The notes under the pieces: generated by a model
Told to the model about the DNA's origin: nothing
The model's input: only the letters and a program-made list of their open reading frames with translations
Databases searched by the model: none
Position numbers and translations under genes: made by a program
Origin: Euzebya pacifica
Lineage (GTDB): Bacteria > Actinomycetota > Nitriliruptoria > Euzebyales > Euzebyaceae
Assembly (NCBI RefSeq): GCF_003344865.1
Contig: NZ_CP031165.1
Span: 1,178,001 to 1,242,000, forward strand
Direction of reading: 5' to 3'
Length of the DNA: 64,000 nucleotides
Part shown: in pieces, positions 9,801-16,487 of the stretch
Numbering within the stretch: position 1 is the first letter of the stretch
Layout of the letters: every line of letters starts with the position of its first letter

Positions 9801-10143
9801 GGGGTCGTGGCGTGCCGCGGACGCCGGCGGCGAGCTCGAACGCGTCGAGCTGCCCCCCGTCACCGCGTTCCGCGTCGACAACAGCGCCGAGGACCGGTTC
9901 CGGGTCGTCGCGGCCGGGGGCCTCCGGCGCCGGGCCGTCGTGGCCGTGCAGCTGCTGGTCGCGCTCGGCGTGATCTCCCTGGCGCTGCGTCCGCCGGGCC
10001 GTCGTGAGGACGACGAGCCGGTCGCCACCATGCCGACCGAGCTGGTCGGACTGGCCGACACCACCACCGTGATCCCCCGCATCGACCCCAACGCCCCGCC
10101 ACCCGGCACGACCGACGGCTCGACCCGAGGGGGTGCCCGATGA
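6880..10143 (+). CDS. Large membrane glycosyltransferase (GT2 domain fused to multi-span region)
   Basis: 1087 residues from ATG at 6880 (a TTG at 6877 is also possible). After a Pro/Thr-rich start, residues about 30-290 form a GT-A domain: V-D-N-A-S-T-D near 70, a V-H-D-D-M acidic donor motif near 125, and D-M-D-L-C-W-R near 225. Residues about 410-1035 contain many hydrophobic spans with an outside loop domain, recalling GT-C-like lipid-linked transferases of actinobacteria. It probably transfers sugars to a cell-envelope glycan using polyprenyl or nucleotide donors; the specificity is unknown. The stop overlaps the DUF5719 start (ATGA), so the two are translationally coupled. The same pair follows whiB in streptomycetes. 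Confidence 0.88.
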   Translation: MSTPTPTPPSDSEPLRSPAPPRPDPVRRPEGPPKVLAVLVAHDGAEWVLGALRTLRAQGYPNLDVIAVDNASTDTSGELLRRRLPEDRVVTMERNQGFGRAVVAALRATEDEDIDYVLLVHDDMALMPDAVQWLVGAMEEDPSLAIVGPKLREWADDPLLQQVGMSADAFGRAEDRLDADELDQGQHDSRGDVLWVSSAGMLLRRDALATLGGFDSRFDQFRDDMDLCWRAWVTGRRVAVVPSAVGYHLAASAHHVKGRRSPEEARYRIERHTLASMLKNYSGRRLAWVLPLGALIDVLRILGLVLSRRFAEGFAMVRAYLWNLAQLPATLRRRRAVQAARRQPDSRLSSLFTPGLPRLRRYGESIMELASGDSTQALVDADDVTVARVDPLADQPVQRFLRDRPLVLLGIPLLLAFLVSLSGFLGEGQLVGGEISPWPEDATAFLQSYLSPWGGEPLASASFPSPVQAVLGILSTLLGSAWLAQRVLVFGLIPLAFVVTLRAGRLVTSRPWPRVIGAAVYVTSPVVLGSLGEGRYGVAVVSTLLPGIVSLVIRATDPSTNRGVAWRSTALLSLAVLLALGSAPVEGLLAPAVVLVGMVVALLRGWIRPLLRLAVGGASAVVMLAPWLFDVIRDGGPSGGTLATDGGPPAILGLPLWQAIVGQPRIVDGLDGALGWTMLAIPGAILLGALVVGMRARPLITGALVLLVVTSGAAGWAASFYRLPLVWPPALLLPGAVALAVLAMIVARWSTETLLASDFGAGQVGTGVAAMGIAVGLVAGIVLLAGGPWIELRQDPQLLPAFIGADVDQLGEYRVLLLDRAEDGTVRWEVTGAQGPTMVSFGTIRNESLTRLLDTTVTQAVAGVGDSPGAVLGLLNVRYVVLLAPDAEIQASLAGQRALEPLPSTAAVAYRVSSWLPRASVVPDPAASQLLASGLPSFGNRTAEGALVHVGPGEYSGGTGGATDGLLVLSEADSGSWRAADAGGELERVELPPVTAFRVDNSAEDRFRVVAAGGLRRRAVVAVQLLVALGVISLALRPPGRREDDEPVATMPTELVGLADTTTVIPRIDPNAPPPGTTDGSTRGGAR

Positions 10144-11945
10144 GCGACCTGGACCGTCCCCGTGGCCGCAAGCGCGGTGTGGCGCTGCTGCTCGCCTCGA
10201 TCCTGGTCGTCGTCGGCAGCGTCGCGGCCAGCCAGACAACGACCTCGCGCGAGCTCGAGGCTCCCTCGCCGACCGCGGTGGACGTGGCGACCACCGGCAC
10301 GGCCTACTGCCCGATCACCGCGGAGGAGGGAAGCGGTGCAGCCCTGGTGTTGTCCTCGGCCAGCGAGATCGACAGCGAGGTGGCGATCACCCGGTACGTC
10401 GACGGTGCGCCCGTCGTCGAGCCGCCCAGCCTGCTGCAGGCCGGCACGTCGGCCACGCTGCCGATCCCCGCGGCGCAGCTCGGCCAGCCCCTCACCGTCA
10501 GCTGGCGAGGCGGGCCGATGGTGGCCAGCTACCAGCTGACCGACGGCGAGGAAGTGGCCGTGTCCGGCTGCGCGACCAGCCCCGCGTCGCAGTGGCACCT
10601 GACGGGCTTCGACACCAGCCTCGGTTCGGAGTCGTTGCTGCACCTAATGAACCCCTTCGACCAGGACGCGCTGGTCAGCCTGCAGTTCGGCACCGCCGAA
10701 GGTCGTGTCGAGCTGGTGATCGCCGACGAGCTCCTCGTGCCGGCTGGGTCCTCGGAGGTCCTGGACCTGGCCCAGTTCCGTCCCGAGGCCCCCGACCTGG
10801 CCGTGACCGTGACCAGCCGCGCCGGTCGTGTCGTCCCGCAGGGACAGGTCCGCCTGGCCCCGCCCGCGGAGAACGTCGAGGGGCCCACCGGCACCGCGCT
10901 CATCGAAGCGGTCTCCCGTGCCGACGAGGACATCGCGGTGGCCGAGGCAACCAGCGACGACGTCACCACCTCGTGGCTGACCGTCTACAACCCGGGCACC
11001 CGCGCAGCCGCCGTCCAGCTGCAGGTGTCGACCCCGCTGGGTGACGCGGCATCCCTGGCGTCGGAGACGACCGTCCCCGCTGGTGGCACGACCCGGATCG
11101 ACCTCCACGGCCTGTCGGCCCTGCCGCGGTTCGGCGTGCGCCTGACCAGCGTCAACGGCGTCGGCGTCGTGGCGACCCGTACCTCGGCGATCGAGGACGT
11201 CCAGCGGACCGGGGTCGCGGTTGCCTCTGCGGTGCCGGCGGCGGCGGTCGGCTGGACCGTGTCCGGGGGACAGGCGGCGAGCTCCACGGTGACCCTCTAC
11301 AACCCCGGGGCAGAGGTGGCCACGGCCAACGTGCAGGTGGCCGGAGGGATGCCCGAGACGTGGACCGCCGTGGCGGTGCCGCCCAACGGGGTGACCTCCC
11401 TGTCGTTGTCGGAAGCCACGCCCGAGGGGCCGGCGAGGGTCTCGACGGACCTGCCGCTCGTCGCGGGTGTCGTCAACCTCAGGCCGGAAAGCGCAACGGC
11501 GTTCTGGTCGGCCACGGGTGTCGACACCGGTGCGCTGCTGGGTGGTGGTCAGGCGGTCGCCGCCCAGCGTGACCCGGGCCTCACCTCGATCCCGGCGATC
11601 TCCGCGACGGCCACGCCCACCCCGGAGGTCGTCGACGAAACCGGCGGCGCCGAGGGTGGGGTCGGCTCGGAGGCCGAGGACGTCGGACCGAGCGTGACCC
11701 CCGTGCCCCTGCCCGACATCACTCCGCCGGTCGTCCCCTCCTCCACCGCCAGCCCAGCGGACAACGGGGCGTCGGAGGCCGACGACGGCGCGGCGCCCAC
11801 GCCGAGCCCGACCGCGCCGGCACCCACACCGTCCGGCGAACCCAGCGCCAGCCCCACGCCGTTGCCCCCCGGAACCAGCGAGGAGGAGGGCAGCCTCTTC
11901 GGCAAGGTCCGCCGCGGCCACCGCCGCCGCCCGACCGACCGCTGA
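10140..11945 (+). CDS. DUF5719-family membrane-anchored secreted protein
   Basis: 601 residues, overlapping the preceding glycosyltransferase by 4 bases. Residues 12-31 form a signal or signal-anchor helix after a basic start (R-G-R-K-R-G). Residues about 40-490 are a series of beta-rich modules with repeated Y-N-P-G-T/A-type turns, two clear copies being W-L-T-V-Y-N-P-G and V-T-L-Y-N-P-G. Residues about 495-580 are a low-complexity Pro/Thr/Ser/Ala linker, and the protein ends in a basic tail (R-R-G-H-R-R-R). This architecture and the position after the glycosyltransferase fit DUF5719, an actinobacterial family of unknown function that probably assists envelope glycan assembly outside the membrane. 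Confidence 0.82.
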   Translation: MSDLDRPRGRKRGVALLLASILVVVGSVAASQTTTSRELEAPSPTAVDVATTGTAYCPITAEEGSGAALVLSSASEIDSEVAITRYVDGAPVVEPPSLLQAGTSATLPIPAAQLGQPLTVSWRGGPMVASYQLTDGEEVAVSGCATSPASQWHLTGFDTSLGSESLLHLMNPFDQDALVSLQFGTAEGRVELVIADELLVPAGSSEVLDLAQFRPEAPDLAVTVTSRAGRVVPQGQVRLAPPAENVEGPTGTALIEAVSRADEDIAVAEATSDDVTTSWLTVYNPGTRAAAVQLQVSTPLGDAASLASETTVPAGGTTRIDLHGLSALPRFGVRLTSVNGVGVVATRTSAIEDVQRTGVAVASAVPAAAVGWTVSGGQAASSTVTLYNPGAEVATANVQVAGGMPETWTAVAVPPNGVTSLSLSEATPEGPARVSTDLPLVAGVVNLRPESATAFWSATGVDTGALLGGGQAVAAQRDPGLTSIPAISATATPTPEVVDETGGAEGGVGSEAEDVGPSVTPVPLPDITPPVVPSSTASPADNGASEADDGAAPTPSPTAPAPTPSGEPSASPTPLPPGTSEEEGSLFGKVRRGHRRRPTDR

Positions 11946-11952
11946 CCTGCCG

Positions 11953-11975
11953 GGGCCCGTCAGCTCGACGGGCCC
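11953..11975. terminator. Bidirectional terminator between convergent genes
   Basis: GGGCCCGTC-agctc-GACGGGCCC is a perfect 9-bp stem with a 5-base loop. It lies in the 14-base gap after DUF5719 and runs into the last codons of the opposite-strand gene, so it can serve both. Confidence 0.65.
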
Positions 11976-12358
11976 AGTCCCAGCGCCTCGCGAACGGCGT
12001 CCTCCACCGCCTGGCCCAGCAGGCCCTGCAGCTCCTCACGGGTCGAGGCCCGCAGCTCGATCGGGCGGCGGTGGACCGTCAGCCGTGCCGGTGTGTCGTC
12101 CCGAGCCAACCCGACGCGGGCCAACGGCACGTCACCCGAGGGGCGCACCTCCTCCAACGACCGTCGGGAGGGGACGTCGGTGACCACCAGCTCGACGGGG
12201 TCGAGGTGGGCACGGAGGTCGCCCGGCAGCGCGGCGACGGCCCCACGCACCAGCACGAGGAACCGTGCCGTGCTGGCCGTGCGGAAGCCATCGGTCGGTC
12301 GGTGTCGCAGGTCGTTGTCGGCACGGGTGCCCCGGCCGCGCCGGTCTCGGTTGCTCAT
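11960..12358 (-). CDS. Metallopeptidase-family (zincin-like) protein lacking the HExxH site
   Basis: 132 residues. Position and the L-T-V-H-R-R-P-I segment (about residues 95-102) match the small actinobacterial metallopeptidase family found beside DUF3499 (Rv3259-type), and the opposite orientation matches too. In that family the C-terminal helix reads H-E-I-A-H-H-F-G. Here the equivalent stretch is E-D-A-V-R-E-A-L-G (about 118-126), so both zinc histidines and the catalytic context are gone, although the flanking acidic helix remains. This is what I see; that it is an inactive structural or regulatory homologue is inference. The 30-residue N-terminus is basic and disordered-looking. The frame is intact and its codon use matches its neighbours, so it is not an obvious pseudogene. 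Confidence 0.7.
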   Translation of the reverse strand: MSNRDRRGRGTRADNDLRHRPTDGFRTASTARFLVLVRGAVAALPGDLRAHLDPVELVVTDVPSRRSLEEVRPSGDVPLARVGLARDDTPARLTVHRRPIELRASTREELQGLLGQAVEDAVREALGLGPSS

Positions 12359-12374
12359 GTCCGACAGTGATACT

Positions 12375-12403
12375 GCATCGGCTCGACTTCACCCGCTCGA
12401 TGC
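12375..12403. promoter_or_regulatory. Inverted repeat in the divergent metallopeptidase/DUF3499 promoter
   Basis: GCATCG (12375-12380) and CGATGC (12398-12403) are separated by 17 bases. A TCGACT-17-TAGGTC pair for the DUF3499 side (12382-12410) overlaps it. Short arms make this a weak candidate operator. Confidence 0.25.
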
Positions 12404-12464
12404 GGTAGGTCATCCCGGGCGCAAATACGAGGATCCGGCGCCTCGAGGTCGTACGGTCGAGGAC

Positions 12465-13256
12465 ATGGCCGACATGCGTTCGTGCATCAAGACCGGTTGT
12501 CGCTGGCCCGCCGCCGCGACGCTGAGTTACCGCTACGCCTCCGCCGAGGTCTGGTTGTCCGACCTCGGTGACGACCATCCGGCCACCCACGACCTCTGCC
12601 CCCATCATGCGGACTGCCTGACCGTGCCCAAGGGCTGGACCCTGGTGGACACGCGCCAGCCCGTCGAGGCGCCCAAGGAGCCATCGGCCGCCGAGATCGT
12701 CGAGCGGGCCACCCGGCTGCGCGAGGGTGTCCGCAGCATGCTGCAGGCCGCGCCCCCGGAACCGCCGAGGCCGCCGTCGCGGTACGACGCGCTGCTCGAC
12801 GACCTGCCCTCCTATGCACCGGAGGACGAGGGCGACGGGGAACGGATCGGGGAGCACGGCCGGGAATCCGTGGACGCCCACGATGACGACGACCGTCCCT
12901 CCCGCACCCTGACCCGTGTCGCCCACGAGCTGGCCCCGGTCATCCGCGAGATGGCCGCAGACCTCTCGGGCACCGTCGTCGGGACGCTGGAGATCGACCT
13001 GGAGGACCGTCCGGGCCCGCAGCGCGACGATCAGCACCGGGACCAGGAACGTGACGACACCGTCACGAACGACACCGTCACGAACGACACCGTCACGAGC
13101 GACGCCATCACGAACGACACCGGGGTCAGCGAGGCGGTCAGCGGGACGGTCGCACCCGAGGACGCTGCAGTCGTGCCGCCCGCCCCGCAGCCGGCCCGCC
13201 GCGAGGCCGTCGTCGTCCAGCTGCCCCTCCGGACGATGGACTCAAGTGTTGATTGA
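12465..13256 (+). CDS. DUF3499-family protein
   Basis: 263 residues from ATG 12465; ATG 12474 is an alternative and is better spaced from the GAGG at 12459. The N-terminal 60 residues are the conserved domain: C-x4-C-x-W/R-P-A-x-A-T-L-x-Y, a Y/A-x-A acidic strand, then D-L-C-x-x-H, giving Cys and His residues that could bind a metal. The family usually stops near 100-130 residues. Here a long acidic tail follows, ending in a five-residue repeat (D-T-V-T-N and variants) encoded by 15-bp tandem units, and a Pro/Ala segment. Function is unknown. It is kept between the metallopeptidase-like gene and manB across actinobacteria, but here other genes separate it from manB. Confidence 0.8.
   Translation: MADMRSCIKTGCRWPAAATLSYRYASAEVWLSDLGDDHPATHDLCPHHADCLTVPKGWTLVDTRQPVEAPKEPSAAEIVERATRLREGVRSMLQAAPPEPPRPPSRYDALLDDLPSYAPEDEGDGERIGEHGRESVDAHDDDDRPSRTLTRVAHELAPVIREMAADLSGTVVGTLEIDLEDRPGPQRDDQHRDQERDDTVTNDTVTNDTVTSDAITNDTGVSEAVSGTVAPEDAAVVPPAPQPARREAVVVQLPLRTMDSSVD
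13056..13130 (+). repeat. 15-bp tandem repeat inside the DUF3499 gene
   Basis: Five units of GACACCGTCACGAAC and close variants: two exact copies at 13056-13085, then units at 13086, 13101 and 13116 with rising divergence. The period is a multiple of three, so the protein gains a D-T-V-T-N pentapeptide per unit. Confidence 0.9.
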
Positions 13257-13263
13257 GGGCAAC

Positions 13264-13301
13264 GTGACTTCTTGTCCCAGTCTCAGAAAGACTGTGGTCA
13301 C
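13264..13301 (+). terminator. Two-step hairpin after DUF3499
   Basis: GTGAC (13264-13268) pairs with GTCAC (13297-13301). Inside it AGTCT (13279) pairs with AGACT (13289) around CAGAA. It begins 8 bases after the stop codon, so a terminator is the simplest reading, but the stem is weak for this base composition. Confidence 0.35.
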
Positions 13302-13327
13302 GGTTTCTCGAATGGGTGGGTGAGTGG

Positions 13328-13711
13328 ATGGGGTTGTCTCGCAGTCTCGTGGCCGACGTGCGGCGGTTGCCGGAGCCCGAGCTCCGGCAGCTCCTGATCC
13401 TCGCCAGGGGCTTGCTGCTGGACAGCGAGTCGCCGGTGGTGGAGATCGACGACGTGCCCGGCATGCCGTCGGTGCAGTACCGACAGAAGCTGGTGCGCTG
13501 CAACAAGGACGCCTGCGCCACCTGCCCACACGGGCCGTACTGGTACGCCCACTGGCACGAGGAAGGGCGCAAGCGCAGCCAGTACATCGGCAGCGAGCTT
13601 CCCGGCCAGGTCCGCAGGAAGCTCGAGGCGCTCGACGCCGAGCGTGATGGGCAGCCCGACGGGCCGGCGCCCGACGACGACGGCGGGCGCCCGCCCCTCC
13701 GCCTGCTCTGA
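13328..13711 (+). CDS. Small Cys-rich HGPYWYA-motif protein (DUF6788-like)
   Basis: 127 residues from ATG 13328 with GGTGAG just upstream; GTG 13316 would add four residues. A helical N-terminus (1-32) leads to a compact motif: R-C58-x4-C63-x2-C66-x-H68-G-P-Y-W-Y-A-H-W, then E-G-R-K-R-S-Q-Y-I-G. This resembles the short DUF6788 type, in which a Cys cluster followed by HGPYxY and a basic strand suggests a zinc-bound nucleic-acid contact; the assignment is from memory of the motif. The tail (102-127) is acidic and disordered. It lies between DUF3499 and a zinc-ribbon gene, outside the usual conserved order, and may be an accessory gene. Function is unknown. Confidence 0.65.
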   Translation: MGLSRSLVADVRRLPEPELRQLLILARGLLLDSESPVVEIDDVPGMPSVQYRQKLVRCNKDACATCPHGPYWYAHWHEEGRKRSQYIGSELPGQVRRKLEALDAERDGQPDGPAPDDDGGRPPLRLL

Positions 13712-13862
13712 CACACCGCGACGAGCGGTCGGGGCAGCGGGAACGGGAGGGCGTGACTAGCCCTGCTGTGCCCTCGGATCTGGCCACGACGAGCCATGGC
13801 GAAGGTGTGGCTGCCTGCCGATGGTTCGAGTAGAGCGGAATCGACTCGGAAGGCGAACCGCC

Positions 13863-14045
13863 ATGACAAGCCACATCTCGTGCCCCAACTGCACCAGCAC
13901 CGACCTGCTGAGCGTTGCGCTGGCCCCCAAGGATCGTCCGATGCAGTTCCACACCTGCCGCCACTGCGAGCAGCGCTGGTGGGAGGACGTCGCCGAGGGT
14001 GCCGACGTCGGACTCGACGTCGTCATCGCGGAGCTGAGCAGCTAG
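13863..14045 (+). CDS. Small zinc-ribbon protein (TFIIS-like fold)
   Basis: 60 residues from ATG 13863 with GGAAGG nine bases upstream. The layout C7-P-N-C10, then D/R-P-M-x-F-H, then C32-x2-C35 with W39-W40 is that of the C-terminal zinc ribbon of TFIIS and archaeal RPB9-like proteins. The aspartate-glutamate pair that reaches the polymerase active site in TFIIS is replaced by K-D. It is a plausible zinc-binding, nucleic-acid or polymerase-associated protein, but no function is known. An inverted repeat CGAGT-N12-ACTCG lies just upstream (about 13826-13847). Two strong hairpins follow it. Confidence 0.65.
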   Translation: MTSHISCPNCTSTDLLSVALAPKDRPMQFHTCRHCEQRWWEDVAEGADVGLDVVIAELSS

Positions 14046-14058
14046 CCCAGCCCTTGGC

Positions 14059-14076
14059 GCGGCGTGTTTTCGCCGC
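14059..14076. terminator. Hairpin after the zinc-ribbon gene
   Basis: GCGGCG-tgtttt-CGCCGC, a perfect 6-bp stem 13 bases after the stop. The T-rich loop rather than tail makes its strength uncertain. Confidence 0.4.
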
Positions 14077-14091
14077 CCCTGACCCAGGCCT

Positions 14092-14122
14092 CCGGCGCCC
14101 GACCCAGTGGGTCCGGCGCCGG
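14092..14122. terminator. Strong bidirectional terminator hairpin
   Basis: CCGGCGCC-C-GACCC (14092-14105) pairs with GGGTC-C-GGCGCCGG (14109-14122) around AGT: thirteen pairs with one C-C mismatch. It sits between convergent genes. A degenerate 17-18-bp repeat (CCAGGAC-type units, 14131-14176) follows and has no clear role. Confidence 0.7.
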
Positions 14123-14181
14123 CCCCAACTCCAGGACTGGCCCAACGCCAGGACCGGACCCGACTTCAGGACCGGCGGGGG

Positions 14182-15849
14182 TCAGCCGGCGTCCGGGTCG
14201 GGCAACAGCTTGCCCGGGTTGAGGATGCCGGTCGGATCCAGCGTGTCCTTGAGGCTGCGCAGCATCGCCACCCCCAGCGACCCGACCTCGTCGGTCATCC
14301 AGCGACGGTGGTCCGTGCCGACGGCATGGTGGTGGGTGATCGTGCCGCCCGCACCGATGATCGCATCACCCGCGGCCTGCTTCGCCGCCTGCCACTGCTC
14401 CAGCTCCCGGCCGACGTCCTGGCGGGCGATCCACGTGAAGTACAGCGAGCAGCCGCTCTCGTAGACGTGTGAGATGTGGCACATCACGATCGGCGGCGTG
14501 CCCAGGCCGGTCAGGGTGTCGGTCAGCGCGTCCCGGACTGCCGTGTACAGCGTCGGGATCCGCGACCACGTCGTTGACGTCTCGAGGGTCTCCACGAACA
14601 CGCCCCGGTCCATGAGGTCGTCCCGCAGGTAGGGGCCGCTGAAGCGCCCGTGCGCCCAGGCCTCGCCGGGCTTGGCACCGAGCCTGAGCAGCCCGTGCTC
14701 GCGAAGGATGCGTGTGGCCGCCGCGCGGCGCAGGGCGATGCCGTCGCTCCGCCCGCTCCAGCCGAGGATGACCAGGCACCCCTCGCCGTAGCCACGCAGC
14801 TTCAGGTAGCCGCGGAACCCGCTGCCCTTCAGCCCCTCGGTCTGCTGCAGGAACACCCGGGTCTCGTCCTCGTCGGACAACCGGCAGACGTCGGGAGCGG
14901 CGTCGGACTGCACCAGCTCACGCAACACCTCGGCGCCTGCGGCGAACGACGGCGCGGCCCAGGCCTCGTGGACCTCCTGCTCCGGTGCGTGGTGGACCCG
15001 CAGCGTGGCCTCGGTGATCACCCCGAGCAGGCCCTCGGACCCCACGACGGCGTGGCGCAGGTCCGGGCCGGCCGCGGTTGCGGGCGCGCGGCCGAACGAC
15101 AGCTCGCCGGCCGGGGTCGCCAGCCGCACGGCGTGCACCTTCTCGTCGATCCGGCCGTAGCCGCTGGACGCCTGTCCAGCCGAGCGCGTGGCGACGTAGC
15201 CGCCGATGGAGGCGTACACGTAGCTCTGCGGGAAGTGTCCCAGCGTGTAGCCGCGGCGGCGCAGGGCTGCCTCGGCCTCGGGTCCGCGCATGCCCGGCTC
15301 GAACGTCGCCAGCAGCGACTCCTCGTCGATGTCGACGAGCCGATCCATGTGCGACAGGTCGAGGGCGATCAGGCTGTCGAACGGCCCGCGTTCGGGTTCG
15401 ACGCCGCCGACGACGCTGGTGCCGCCACCGAACGGGACGACGGCGATGCCCGACTCCACGGCCTGCTCGAGCACCGCGGCGACCTCGTCGTGACTGCGGG
15501 GGTAGACGATGGCGTCGGGCGCGGCCACGGCATCACCGCGACGGCGGCGAAGCAGGTCGGGGTAGCTCTTGCCGCCGGCGTGCTCGACCCGGGTCCGATG
15601 GTCGTCGCGAACGCCCTCCTGGCCGACGATGGCGGTCAGCGCCGCCCGAGTGGTGTCGTCCAGGCGGGACGGGCTGGTGCGCACGTCCTCCAGCGCCACC
15701 GGCGGGGTGTGGCGCTCGAGCGGACCGATCCAGCGGGCGAGGTGGGCCTCGGCGCGCGGGGAGAGGCCGGGTCGAAGGGTGGGGTCACCCCACCCCGACC
15801 AGGTCATGGGCTGCTCAGCGGGGGTGACGAGGGTGGACGAGTCGTTCAT
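14182..15849 (-). CDS. FAD-linked oxidase of the alkyldihydroxyacetonephosphate synthase family
   Basis: 555 residues. The FAD-binding PCMH domain starts near residue 105 (R-R-R-R-G-D-A-V-A-A-P-D, then V-P-F-G-G-G-T-S at 138-145), and the VAO/AGPS C-terminal cap carries the H-H-H-A-V-G-T-D-H-R-R-W segment near 503-514. The H-H-H is the active-site signature of alkylglycerone-phosphate synthase, which swaps the acyl chain of acyl-DHAP for a fatty alcohol to make ether lipids. The N-terminal W-S-G-W-G-D motif is typical of the actinobacterial subgroup. It is divergent from a TetR regulator and a glycerol-3-phosphate dehydrogenase, an arrangement also found around glpD1 of mycobacteria. Ether-lipid synthesis is inference; other 2-hydroxyacid-type substrates remain possible. 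Confidence 0.82.
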   Translation of the reverse strand: MNDSSTLVTPAEQPMTWSGWGDPTLRPGLSPRAEAHLARWIGPLERHTPPVALEDVRTSPSRLDDTTRAALTAIVGQEGVRDDHRTRVEHAGGKSYPDLLRRRRGDAVAAPDAIVYPRSHDEVAAVLEQAVESGIAVVPFGGGTSVVGGVEPERGPFDSLIALDLSHMDRLVDIDEESLLATFEPGMRGPEAEAALRRRGYTLGHFPQSYVYASIGGYVATRSAGQASSGYGRIDEKVHAVRLATPAGELSFGRAPATAAGPDLRHAVVGSEGLLGVITEATLRVHHAPEQEVHEAWAAPSFAAGAEVLRELVQSDAAPDVCRLSDEDETRVFLQQTEGLKGSGFRGYLKLRGYGEGCLVILGWSGRSDGIALRRAAATRILREHGLLRLGAKPGEAWAHGRFSGPYLRDDLMDRGVFVETLETSTTWSRIPTLYTAVRDALTDTLTGLGTPPIVMCHISHVYESGCSLYFTWIARQDVGRELEQWQAAKQAAGDAIIGAGGTITHHHAVGTDHRRWMTDEVGSLGVAMLRSLKDTLDPTGILNPGKLLPDPDAG

Positions 15850-15857
15850 GGTGTCCT

Positions 15858-15892
15858 ACACTTTGACACTTATATATGAAGCGTTCAAGTGT
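15858..15892. promoter_or_regulatory. TetR operator candidate and leaderless start
   Basis: Half-sites ACACTT occur at 15858-15863 and 15866-15871, and the reverse AAGTGT at 15887-15892. The pair 15866/15887 forms an inverted repeat across the TetR start codon. The AT-rich core (ttatatatga) is unusual for this DNA. No ribosome site precedes the TetR ATG, and GACACT at 15865-15870 is placed as a -10 for a leaderless transcript. Confidence 0.5.
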
Positions 15893-16487
15893 TGATTCGG
15901 TGCTCGACGCCACCTACGAGGTGGTGCTCGGCGTGGGCGTCAAGCGAACCACGTTCGCCGACATCGCGCGCGCGGCCGACATGTCCCGGGCCACCCTCTA
16001 CACCCACTTCGACGACGTGGGGGATGCCGTGGCGTCGTTGTTGACCCGCGAGCTCGTGGGCGTCCTGTCGGCGGCGCTGCAGGCCGCCGAGGACGGTGGC
16101 GACGCCCTGGATCGCCTGCTGGCGACCGTCGACACGGGCCTCCGTGCGCTGCCCGAACATCCGCTGGTCAGGAAGGTCCTCGATGTCGACCCCCACGTCC
16201 TGCTGCCCTACCTGGTCGACCGCTTCGGTGTCGTGCAGCGAACCGCGCTGCAGGTGCTCGAGGCCCTGGTCGTCGAGGGACAGGACGACGGCAGCATCCG
16301 CGACGCCGACCCGACCGTGCTGGCCCACGTGGTGCTCGTGACCGTGCAGTCGTTCCTCGTCTCGCACCGGATCTCCGACAGGGAGGTCGGCGAGGCACCG
16401 GCGCGCGATGCCGTCATTGCCCTGCTGCGTGGCGGCCTGGCCGCGACGTCCGTTCCTGCAACGCCGCGCGTGGAGGCGGGCGCGTGA
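15876..16487 (+). CDS. TetR-family transcriptional repressor
   Basis: 203 residues. The N-terminal helix-turn-helix (T-T-F-A-D-I-A-R-A-A-D-M-S-R-A-T-L-Y-T-H-F, residues 25-45) is canonical. The remaining 150 residues are the ligand-binding helical domain, whose effector cannot be read from sequence. It is divergent from the flavoenzyme and overlaps glpD by 4 bases (GTGA), so it probably controls both through the shared 26-base gap. The homologous placement beside glpD1 and a flavoprotein in mycobacteria (Rv2250c) supports a lipid-linked signal; that is inference. Confidence 0.9.
   Translation: MKRSSVDSVLDATYEVVLGVGVKRTTFADIARAADMSRATLYTHFDDVGDAVASLLTRELVGVLSAALQAAEDGGDALDRLLATVDTGLRALPEHPLVRKVLDVDPHVLLPYLVDRFGVVQRTALQVLEALVVEGQDDGSIRDADPTVLAHVVLVTVQSFLVSHRISDREVGEAPARDAVIALLRGGLAATSVPATPRVEAGA

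Noticed and set aside
6868-10239. Long minus-strand frame opposite the glycosyltransferase
   Set aside because: Composition is Gln/His/Arg/Gly shadow of high-GC coding DNA; the plus frame has clear GT2 motifs and membrane spans.
14131-14178. Imperfect CCAGGAC repeats as a CRISPR-like array
   Set aside because: Units are 17-18 bases, degenerate and without spacers.
13241-15898. Shared 13-mer tcaagtgttgatt at the DUF3499 end and TetR start
   Set aside because: Matches of this length are expected by chance in 64 kb, and both sit in coding sequence. I did not treat it as an attachment site.
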